Part shown: positions 57,773 through 64,000 of the stretch, piece after piece
Numbering within the stretch: the first letter of the stretch is position 1
How the letters are laid out: every line of letters starts with the position of its first letter
Assembly (NCBI GenBank): GCA_910578935.1
Contig: CAJTSM010000009.1
Location: 1-64,000, forward strand
Length of the DNA stretch: 64,000 nucleotides
Direction of reading: 5' to 3'
From: an uncultured Oscillibacter sp.
Lineage (GTDB): Bacteria > Bacillota > Clostridia > Oscillospirales > Oscillospiraceae
Notes under the pieces: generated by a model
Databases searched by the model: none
What the model was told of the DNA's origin: nothing
Seen by the model: only the letters and a program-made list of their open reading frames with translations
Translations under genes and position numbers: made by a program

Positions 57773-58882
57773 TCAGTCCGCCAGGGTCAAATCCCCGTCC
57801 TTCACCCAGCCCGCTCTCCGGCAGAGCCGGTTGACCAGCGGACAGATCACGGCAGGGAGGACGAAGGAAATCAGAATCAGCCCCGCCCAGTCCATGGCCC
57901 CGGGGGCGATGGCCGCCGCGCCGTTGGCCAGGGCCGTCTCGCTGGGGGCAATCCAGCCCGTCCAGACCCCCAGCTGGCCGCAGAGGCCGCAGGTGCCCAT
58001 GCCGGAGTTGATGGCCGCGCCGTTCATCTCCAGGCGGAAGAGGCAGGTGGCGATGGGCCCGGTGACAGCGGAGGTCACCGTGGGGGCAATCCAAATTTTG
58101 GGGTTTCGAACGATGTTGGGCATCTGGAGCATGGAGGTGCCCAGACCCTGGCTCACCAAACCGCCCCAGCCGTTTTCCCGGAAGCTCATGACCGCAAAGC
58201 CCACCATCTGGGCGCAGCAGCCCGCCACGGCGGCGCCCCCCGCCAGGCCCGTCAGCCCCAGGACGGAGCAGATGGCGGCGGAGGAGATCGGCAGCGTCAG
58301 GGCCACACCCACCAGTACGGACACCAGGATGCCCATCAGGAAGGGCTGAAGCTCTGTGGCCCGCATAATAAGCCCCCCGAAGGCGCTGGCAATGCCGGCA
58401 ATGGGAGGCGCGATAACCCAGGCGGTGCCAATGCCCACCAGGGTGGTGACGATGGGGGTCACCAGGATGTCGACCCTCGTCTCCTTGCTGACGGCCTTGC
58501 CGCATTCGGCGGCGATGATGGCCACGAAGAGGACCGCCAGGGGCCCTCCCGCCTTGCCCAGGGCGTTGCAGGCGTAGCCCACCGTCGCCAGGGAGAACAG
58601 CACCATGGGCGGGGCTTGGAGGGCATAGCCGATGGCCACCGCCATGGCCGCGCCGCTCATGAAGGAGGCCATGCCCCCGATCGTGTAGCCCACGTCGTTG
58701 ATGGTGATGATCGGGGCGGTGAGGAAACCGATGTGGAATTGGGAGCCCACCGTGTTGAGAATCGTTCCGATGAGCAGGGAACAGAAGAGGCCCTGGGCCA
58801 TTGCCCCCAGGGCGTCGATCCCATAGCGGCGGGCGGATAGGACGATGTTTTTGCGTTTCAAAAACGCCTGGACATTTTCCAT
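57773..58882 (-). CDS. PTS EIIC-like transporter (PTS_EIIC_2 family)
   Basis: A 369-residue protein with about ten hydrophobic segments. The stretch FHIGFLTAPIITINDVGYTI and the repeated Gly/Ala-rich helices (AGGAAVAGCCAQMVGFAVMS; GTSMLQMPNIVRNPK) fit the single-subunit EIIC_2 family, which lacks EIIA/EIIB partners. The substrate is not known. ATG 58882 was chosen since the family begins with an MENxxxFLKRKNI-type N-terminus; its ribosome site is weak. An 18-bp palindrome lies 71 bases upstream. Confidence 0.85.
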   Translation of the reverse strand: MENVQAFLKRKNIVLSARRYGIDALGAMAQGLFCSLLIGTILNTVGSQFHIGFLTAPIITINDVGYTIGGMASFMSGAAMAVAIGYALQAPPMVLFSLATVGYACNALGKAGGPLAVLFVAIIAAECGKAVSKETRVDILVTPIVTTLVGIGTAWVIAPPIAGIASAFGGLIMRATELQPFLMGILVSVLVGVALTLPISSAAICSVLGLTGLAGGAAVAGCCAQMVGFAVMSFRENGWGGLVSQGLGTSMLQMPNIVRNPKIWIAPTVTSAVTGPIATCLFRLEMNGAAINSGMGTCGLCGQLGVWTGWIAPSETALANGAAAIAPGAMDWAGLILISFVLPAVICPLVNRLCRRAGWVKDGDLTLAD

Positions 58883-58952
58883 GGGAAGCACCTGTTTCTT
58901 TCGTAGAATTTGTTTTTCAAGTCTGTTTCCGAGTATTGCGCCGGACGCGGAA

Positions 58953-58990
58953 ATAGGCCTTGCAGGTGTCAAGACACCTGCAAGGCCTAT
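58953..58990. other. Perfect 38-base palindrome between sodA and the PTS-like gene
   Basis: ATAGGCCTTGCAGGTGTC and its exact complement around a 2-base loop. On the minus strand it is followed by TTTCC, a weak T-tract, so it may end the superoxide dismutase transcript; it may also act as a leader structure or regulator site for the transporter gene. The remaining bases 58991-59185 show only a GGAAGC/GCTTCC hairpin. Confidence 0.5.
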
Positions 58991-59185
58991 CATACGCACA
59001 CGAACCGTATTTGTCAAGAGGGGACCGGCCTGCCTTGAGAAAAATGATGGCGGCAGCGGCCCAATCCCCCTTGGAAGCCTATGCTTCCGGGGCGCTTTGG
59101 TGTGGTTCGGATTTCGTCTTGGCATCTGCCGCTTTCTAAGGCGCTCTCCCAACCGCCCCCGAAGGGGCAGCGTCAAGGATGAATG

Positions 59186-59827
59186 TCACTCCGCCCGGCG
59201 GGGCCGGCTGCCCAGCAGGGCGTCGTAGGTTTTGGAAATGCCCGGCCAGTCCACCTTCCGCCACCAGCTCTCAAAATAGTCTCCCCGGCGGTTCTGATAA
59301 TCCAGGTAATACGCGTGCTCCCACACGTCGCACAGCAGCAGGGGCGCCAGGGGCAGGGGCGCGTCCTGATTGGGCGTCTTCACCACGGAGAGGCGTCCGT
59401 CGCTGCCGCTGGCCAGCCAGGCCCAGCCGGAGCCGAACTGCCCCAGAGCGGCGTTCTTCATGGCGGTTTTCAGGCCCTCCAGGTCCCCGAAATCCCGGAC
59501 AACGGCGTCCTCCAACGGACCGGCGGGAGAGCTGACCGCGCCGGGAGCCATAGTTTTAAAATAAAGGTCGTGGTTATAGACGCCGCCGGCGTTGTTCCGC
59601 ACGCCCTGGCGAATCTCCTCCGGCAGGCGGGGCCACTCCTGGACCAGCCGCTCCAGGGGCCAGTTCTGGACCTCCGGATGGTTTTCCAGGAGCTTGTTCA
59701 GATTTTCAACATAGGTGGCGAAGTGCTTATCATGGTGAAAATGCAAGGTCCGTTCTCCGATCTCCGGCAGCAATGCGTCGTAGCCGTAGGGCAGAGGCGG
59801 AAGGGTGAAGGGGTAATGTGATTCCAT
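59186..59827 (-). CDS. Superoxide dismutase, Fe/Mn family
   Basis: A 213-residue cytoplasmic enzyme converting superoxide to oxygen and peroxide. Metal ligands His31 (LHFHHDKH), His86 (YNHDLYF), Asp167 and His171 (DVWEHAYYLDY) are present. The FGSGWAWL motif is intact. Whether iron or manganese is used cannot be told by eye. AAAGGAG lies 6 bases before the ATG. In an anaerobe it protects oxygen-labile enzymes such as the AbfD and hydrogenase clusters encoded in this window. Confidence 0.95.
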   Translation of the reverse strand: MESHYPFTLPPLPYGYDALLPEIGERTLHFHHDKHFATYVENLNKLLENHPEVQNWPLERLVQEWPRLPEEIRQGVRNNAGGVYNHDLYFKTMAPGAVSSPAGPLEDAVVRDFGDLEGLKTAMKNAALGQFGSGWAWLASGSDGRLSVVKTPNQDAPLPLAPLLLCDVWEHAYYLDYQNRRGDYFESWWRKVDWPGISKTYDALLGSRPRRAE

Positions 59828-59993
59828 AGAATTCTCCTTTCATGCTGATTGCTTCCTATAGTATATGTGAAGGGAGGGGCTGGCATACGGAGAGAAAAAT
59901 TTGAAAAAAATTCGGGAAAGTTTGTAACAAAAGCCATCTTCTAAACGTCTATAATGAAGGAGGTGAAAACTTACATACAAAGGAAGAGACGCT

Positions 59994-60920
59994 ATGAAGC
60001 ATTTTATCTGGATGCTCTGCGGGGTTTTTGTCTCCGGACTGCTGCTGGGGACTCTCAGCGCCTGCGGAGCGGACCAATTCAGCACGTGTGTCATCACGAC
60101 GGCCAAATCCTCCGCCCCGGAGGCGGCTCTCCCGCCCGAGGACCTGCCGGAGGACCCGCCGGACCCCAAGCCCGGGGCCGCTATCACCGCCGAGGAGGAC
60201 GAGGCCCGGATGCTGGCCTACGGCAAGGCCCTGTGGGACATGTACCTGCTGGGCCTCCGCCCCGACGGGGAGGAGCTGGAGCGGGCCAGCGGCCTGGGCC
60301 CCGCCGAAGGAAACCAGTTTGCCATTGTTGACGTAAACGGCGACGGCGCCGAAGAGCTGATTATCTGCTGGGACCAGGCCTGCATGGCCGGAATGCAGGG
60401 GCTGGTTTACACCTACGACTACCCGGAGGAGGAGCTGCGGCTGGTCCTCTCGGAGTTCCCCGCCCTGACCTTCTATGAAAACGGCACCCTGACGGCGGAC
60501 TGGTCCCACAACCAGGGCTGGGCCGGGCGCTTCTGGCCCTGCACCCTCTATCAATACCGCCCGGACAGCGGCGTCTATGAGGAGGTCGCCAGCGTGGACG
60601 CCTGGGACCTGGAGTGTACCCGGGAAGACGAATCCCTCACCGCTGCCTTCCCCCGGGAGGCGGACGCCGACGGGGACGGGCTGGTCTATTACATCCTCAC
60701 CGGGGAGTGGTATCAAAATCCCCACGCCTCAGAGGAGGACCACTTCGCCACGCTCTGGGGGGCCGACCCTGTGGACGGGGCGGCGCTGGAGGACTGGCTA
60801 AACACCTATACCGGCGGGGCGGAGCCCCTGAAAATCCCCTACCGCCCCCTGGAGGAGGTAAGCATTTCTCACCTGGGCTGTCCCAGGCCGGAGGTGACAT
60901 ACCCGGAGCCGGTTGGATAA
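59994..60920 (+). CDS. Secreted lipoprotein with calcium-loop-like motifs
   Basis: A 308-residue protein. The signal peptide ends in the lipobox LSAC (Cys24), so it should be lipid-anchored outside the membrane. After a Pro/Asp-rich linker come VDVNGDGAEELIICWD and EADADGDGLVYY, which resemble Ca-binding DxNxDG loops of FG-GAP/dockerin-like surface proteins. No enzymatic motif was recognised. AAAGGAAGAG precedes the ATG, and a TATAAT box lies at 59950-59955. Possibly cotranscribed with the next gene 27 bases on. Confidence 0.72.
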   Translation: MKHFIWMLCGVFVSGLLLGTLSACGADQFSTCVITTAKSSAPEAALPPEDLPEDPPDPKPGAAITAEEDEARMLAYGKALWDMYLLGLRPDGEELERASGLGPAEGNQFAIVDVNGDGAEELIICWDQACMAGMQGLVYTYDYPEEELRLVLSEFPALTFYENGTLTADWSHNQGWAGRFWPCTLYQYRPDSGVYEEVASVDAWDLECTREDESLTAAFPREADADGDGLVYYILTGEWYQNPHASEEDHFATLWGADPVDGAALEDWLNTYTGGAEPLKIPYRPLEEVSISHLGCPRPEVTYPEPVG

Positions 60921-60947
60921 GCATTTCAATACAAGGAGGAAATTATA

Positions 60948-61940
60948 ATGAAAAAACTACTGTCCGTATTGCTAACCCTGGCGGCCCTGTCCGCCGTTCT
61001 ATGCCTCCCCGCCGCCGCCGAGGAGGCTAAGGAGGCCGCTGAGGCCCCCGAGAAAGCCCCTGCCTTCGTCCGGATGTGGGGCAAGGTTTCCCCCTGGGAG
61101 GGGAACGGCATTTATCTGAAGAACGACAGTGGGGACGGCTCTTTGAGCGAAGTGGTGGTCCACCCGGGCGACGCCCCTGCGGTGGACGGGACTACGGGCC
61201 TGCCCTTGGATCTGAAGACCGTCAAGGAGGGGGACGTCCTCTATGTCTGGACAGGTCCCGCCATGGCCCTGAGTCAGCCGGCCCAGGTCAGCGCTCTGGT
61301 GATCGTGGGCAACGTCCCGGCGGACGCCGCCGCCCCGGAGTTTTGTGAGATCGCCGGACGGGCCGTGTCTCCCGCCCCCGGGGATAAAGGCAATCCCAAA
61401 TTCCCCCTCACCGGCGGCGGGGAGCTGGAGGTGACGGACAAGACCGTCTACACCCCCTGGCTGACCCGGCAGATCCTGCGGATGGAAGACCTGAACCCCG
61501 GCGACCGGGTGCTGGCGTGGAAGGGCAAGGACGGCGCGGCGGAAAAAATCCAGCTGCTCCCCAGCGTTTACCGGGGTTATGTATGCACTTTCGCCACCAT
61601 GCACGACGTGCCGATTGCAGTGAACGGCGGCTTTGACGCGGAGCGGGACAAGGACGTTCCCCAGTTCTCCGGCAAGCGGACGGAACAGGGCGTAATGGCC
61701 CCCATCCGTTCCATTGCCGAGGCCGCCGGGTGCAGTGTGTCCTGGGACAAGGAGCGGGGCGCGGTGGTGTATGACGAAAATAAAGAGCTGGTGTTCAGCG
61801 TCTTTCCCGGCCAGGATGTCCTTCAGACCCCGGATGGTGAGACAACCATTTCCGCCCCCTGCCTCAAAGAGGGCGGCGCCACCTACCTGCCTCTGGAGGA
61901 TCTATGCTATTGGCTGAACCTGTATCTGGCCCGGGGATAA
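60948..61940 (+). CDS. Secreted protein with copper amine oxidase N-terminal-like domain
   Basis: A 330-residue protein with a signal peptide (MKKLLSVLLTLAALSAVLCL, cleavage near PAAAEE). The middle part (about 40-200) is beta-rich. The C-terminal part (GVMAPIRSIAEAAGCSVSWD; GGATYLPLEDLCYWL) matches the copper amine oxidase N-terminal-like repeat common in Firmicute surface proteins, which has no oxidase activity itself. AAGGAGG lies 9 bases before the ATG. Confidence 0.75.
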   Translation: MKKLLSVLLTLAALSAVLCLPAAAEEAKEAAEAPEKAPAFVRMWGKVSPWEGNGIYLKNDSGDGSLSEVVVHPGDAPAVDGTTGLPLDLKTVKEGDVLYVWTGPAMALSQPAQVSALVIVGNVPADAAAPEFCEIAGRAVSPAPGDKGNPKFPLTGGGELEVTDKTVYTPWLTRQILRMEDLNPGDRVLAWKGKDGAAEKIQLLPSVYRGYVCTFATMHDVPIAVNGGFDAERDKDVPQFSGKRTEQGVMAPIRSIAEAAGCSVSWDKERGAVVYDENKELVFSVFPGQDVLQTPDGETTISAPCLKEGGATYLPLEDLCYWLNLYLARG

Positions 61941-61944
61941 TTCA

Positions 61945-62010
61945 AAAGCTCCCCCCGGGTTCCTCTCGTAACGCTCTTCCTTCCCGTTTTCTAACTCTTC
62001 GCCGCTCTTT
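61945..62010 (+). repeat. Possible remnant of a family A repeat
   Basis: CCCGGGTTCCTCTCGTAACG followed by CTCTTCCTTCCCGTTTTCTA resembles the 3' half of family A (GGGTTTCCCGC-ACACCCTTCCTTCCCGTC). It lies directly after a gene end and just before a terminator hairpin, as in the better copies, but no 5' half or duplicated hairpin is found. Confidence 0.4.
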
Positions 62011-62019
62011 CAAAAGGCC

Positions 62020-62059
62020 GGAAGTCCTCCGCCGTTTCCGGCGGAGGACTTCCTTTTTT
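62020..62059 (+). terminator. Intrinsic terminator after the copper-amine-oxidase-like gene
   Basis: GGAAGTCCTCCGCC pairs with GGCGGAGGACTTCC (14 bp, 6-base loop), followed by TTTTTT. Confidence 0.88.
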
Positions 62060-62098
62060 CTTGTCTTCTTATTCCCGCAGGGCCGGGCGCCCCGCCAA

Positions 62099-64000
62099 TT
62101 ATTGGAAGGTCAGTTCAAACCGCGCCCCGGGATTCCCGGCAAAGACAATCAGACCGCCCTCCTCCAGCTTGACGGAGCTGCTGTCCCATAGAACAGAGGA
62201 GGCCGCGACATTGCCCTTGGCGTCGTAAACCCAAAAACCGGCGTCCTTGGGGACCTGAACGGCCATGGTCTTTCCGGCGGCATTGTCCCCCACCTTGTAC
62301 CAGCGGGCGTAGCCGTTGGGCTGGATCGTACAGGCGGCGGCGTTGTCCTTTCCGGTGGAGAGAACCGGAACCGCATTTAAGTCCATGCCCACCGTTCCGT
62401 TGGAATAGTACATCCACAGCGCGCCTTTTTCATCCTTTCTCAGTTCCACGTCATAGCCGTCCCGCCCCGCGTTGCCGGGGACCTGGGCCACGTAGCTGGC
62501 GTGGGTTTCGTCGTCGATCCGCAGATTCCCGATGTAGCCGGGGACGCTGTCCGTTTCCGGCGTGTCCTCCAGTTCCTTCAGCGCCGTGCCCAGGGCCAGG
62601 TAGACCTGGGAGCTGTAGCGCTCGTTGGCGGGCAGGAAAACCGTCTTGCCCATCTGCTCCTCCCAGCTTGCCTGAAGAGCCGGGTCAATCGGATTTTCCG
62701 GCAGCTTCATGGCCGCGTAGTTGGAGCCGGGCAGATAGCCCAGGCCGGAGAGGCCGGTAAACGTCCACTGATAGAGATAGGTCTGGCCGTTTTTCTCCTT
62801 CACGATCCGCAGGGCGGAGGTTCCCCCCTCATCCCGGAAGGTTCCGTCATCGTGATAGTAAAAGCTCCGGTCCGGGACGCCGGGCATGTCGAGATACCCC
62901 ATGGTCAGGGTGCCGTCTTCTTCCAGCTTTACCTCAAAAACCATCTGAGAGCCATAGTACCCGGCGCTGTCCAGCAATTCCTTGGGCAGGTCGGCCCGTT
63001 TGGCGGCGGGGAGCTTGAAGCGAATCTCGGAAACCTCCACATTCTTCTCCCGCAGCGCCGCTATCAGCATCTGAGAGGCGGCCATCTCATTATAGGTGGA
63101 CACGCCTCCGGCGCTGAGAACCGCCGCCGCCATCTTCTGTTCCGGAAGCACCACCAGCCCGGCGTGATAGTATCCGGTATCTCCCCCCTTTACCAGAGCG
63201 GTGATGCCATTCTGGGCAAAGGGATACCACTCCATGTGGTCCCAACCCAGGCCGAAGGCCAGGGCGGAGGGGTAATTCTCCTGAGGCCAGAGGCCCTTCG
63301 CGTACTCCGGGGCCGCCATGGCGTCCCGGGAGGCCTTTTTCAAAAGGGTTCCGTCCGTCAGGGCCCCGCCGAACACCGCCAGGTCCTCCGCCGTGGCATA
63401 GAGCCCTCCGGCCCCGACGACGCCCAGGCACTCCTTGGGGAGGGGAGCTTCCACACCCTGTCCATAAATCGCCGCCCGGCGGTTCTCAAAGCTGCCGTCG
63501 GGGGACCAGGTTTCCTCCAGTCCGGCGGGATCAAAGACCTTGGCGTGGAGATAATCCTCGAAGTTCATATCCGTCACCGCCTCCACGACCAGCTCCGCCA
63601 GGGTAAAACCGTCGTTGCAGTAAACGCTGTAAGCTCCGGGGTCCGCCTTAAGCCGCTGGGTGGAAAGCCGCTCCAGCAGCTGGCCTGTGGCCTGCCTGCT
63701 GGCGTCATTGAAGAGCAGGGCGCTGCTGAAAGAGGAGCCCATCAGCCCTGAGGAGTGGTTCAGCAGCATCCGGACGGTGATGTCCTTATAGCGGGGGTCC
63801 GCCATTTTGAACGCCGGCAGATATTTGACCACGGGCTGATCCAGATTCAGCTTTCCCGCCTCCGCCAGCTGCATGACGGCCACGGTGGTGAACATCTTGC
63901 TGACGGAACCGATGCAGTAGACGTCGCCCTCGCCCTCCTTGCGCGCGCCGTTTGTGTCCAGTTCCGCCTTGCGGGAACCGGAGGAGATGATCTCCCCGTC
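62099..64000 (-). CDS. Beta-lactamase-family serine hydrolase, N-terminus off the right edge
   Basis: At least 633 residues; the 5' end is beyond the window. The class C/DD-peptidase-like domain shows the catalytic SxxK (GSVSK, encoded near 63896-63910), YCN (YSVYCNDG, near 63617-63637) and a KGGDTGYYHAG motif in the place of KTG/HxG. A C-terminal beta-rich region of about 300 residues follows, as in secreted esterase/beta-lactamase-like proteins of Firmicutes. Likely extracytoplasmic, acting on peptides or esters; antibiotic resistance is not implied. The stop is TAA/TAG-type just after LTFQ at 62101-62099. Confidence 0.88.
   Translation of the reverse strand, partial: DGEIISSGSRKAELDTNGARKEGEGDVYCIGSVSKMFTTVAVMQLAEAGKLNLDQPVVKYLPAFKMADPRYKDITVRMLLNHSSGLMGSSFSSALLFNDASRQATGQLLERLSTQRLKADPGAYSVYCNDGFTLAELVVEAVTDMNFEDYLHAKVFDPAGLEETWSPDGSFENRRAAIYGQGVEAPLPKECLGVVGAGGLYATAEDLAVFGGALTDGTLLKKASRDAMAAPEYAKGLWPQENYPSALAFGLGWDHMEWYPFAQNGITALVKGGDTGYYHAGLVVLPEQKMAAAVLSAGGVSTYNEMAASQMLIAALREKNVEVSEIRFKLPAAKRADLPKELLDSAGYYGSQMVFEVKLEEDGTLTMGYLDMPGVPDRSFYYHDDGTFRDEGGTSALRIVKEKNGQTYLYQWTFTGLSGLGYLPGSNYAAMKLPENPIDPALQASWEEQMGKTVFLPANERYSSQVYLALGTALKELEDTPETDSVPGYIGNLRIDDETHASYVAQVPGNAGRDGYDVELRKDEKGALWMYYSNGTVGMDLNAVPVLSTGKDNAAACTIQPNGYARWYKVGDNAAGKTMAVQVPKDAGFWVYDAKGNVAASSVLWDSSSVKLEEGGLIVFAGNPGARFELTFQ

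Noticed and set aside
59954..60331. A short open frame starting at the GGAGGTG before the lipoprotein gene
   Set aside because: It overlaps the lipoprotein signal peptide in another frame, has no homology-like features, and the lipoprotein has its own ribosome site.

Overview
The window looks like chromosome from a high-GC, spore-forming, obligately fermentative Firmicute, most likely an Oscillospiraceae gut bacterium of the Flavonifractor/Lawsonibacter/Intestinimonas/Oscillibacter type. The basis is GC-rich coding sequence with strong AGGAGG-type ribosome sites, SpoIIE and a GerA/SpoVAF family protein (sporulation), a 4-hydroxybutyryl-CoA dehydratase closely matching the Clostridium aminobutyricum enzyme, a group B-like [FeFe] hydrogenase, and SLH, AddAB and ECF families in clostridial form. 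The genus is an inference; no rRNA is present.

Layout. 1-4100 (minus): crotonase, a propionate-CoA-transferase-type enzyme and 4-hydroxybutyryl-CoA dehydratase, probably the 4-hydroxybutyrate to crotonyl-CoA arm of butyrate fermentation, behind a promoter that fits both sigma-54 and sigma-A and has three TATTCA-N4-TGAATA palindromes upstream. 4610-7130 (plus): ECF sigma, zinc-finger anti-sigma and two membrane proteins in one overlapping operon with a strong terminator. 7131-11710 (minus): DUF4177-like protein, XRE regulator with DUF3169 membrane protein and three phased operators, AI-2E transporter, gamma-carbonic-anhydrase-like protein, M29 aminopeptidase. 12054-21371 (minus): SLH surface protein and AddA/AddB.

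21509-34117 (plus) is a compact phage module: terminase, portal, protease, capsid, connectors, sheath, tube, baseplate. It has no integrase, repressor, lysis genes, tail fibre or recognisable tape-measure protein, so it looks like a domesticated or defective contractile-tailed particle. Next come a small gene, three tRNA-Leu genes (CAG, CAG, GAG) under one consensus promoter, a sirtuin, an ArsC-like protein, a YihY/BrkB protein, an NTF2-like protein, SpoVAF, carA, and a carB fused in frame to dapF. 44856-48286 (minus): a second ECF/anti-sigma pair and an [FeFe] hydrogenase. 48759-55267 (plus): a DUF4340 protein and two two-component systems. 55331-64000: SpoIIE, a PTS EIIC-like transporter, superoxide dismutase, a lipoprotein, a copper-amine-oxidase-N-like secreted protein and a truncated beta-lactamase-family hydrolase.

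The most unusual features are (i) a family of about 140-170 bp hairpin-rich repeats lying just 3' of genes and flanked by duplicated copies of the local terminator hairpin, plus two or three further 3'-end repeat families; (ii) the CarB-DapF fusion, in which the first catalytic Cys of DapF is Ala; (iii) the contractile phage module without a tape measure; (iv) the sigma-54-like promoter and its palindromes before the crotonase gene. All calls are from reading the sequence; no database search was run.
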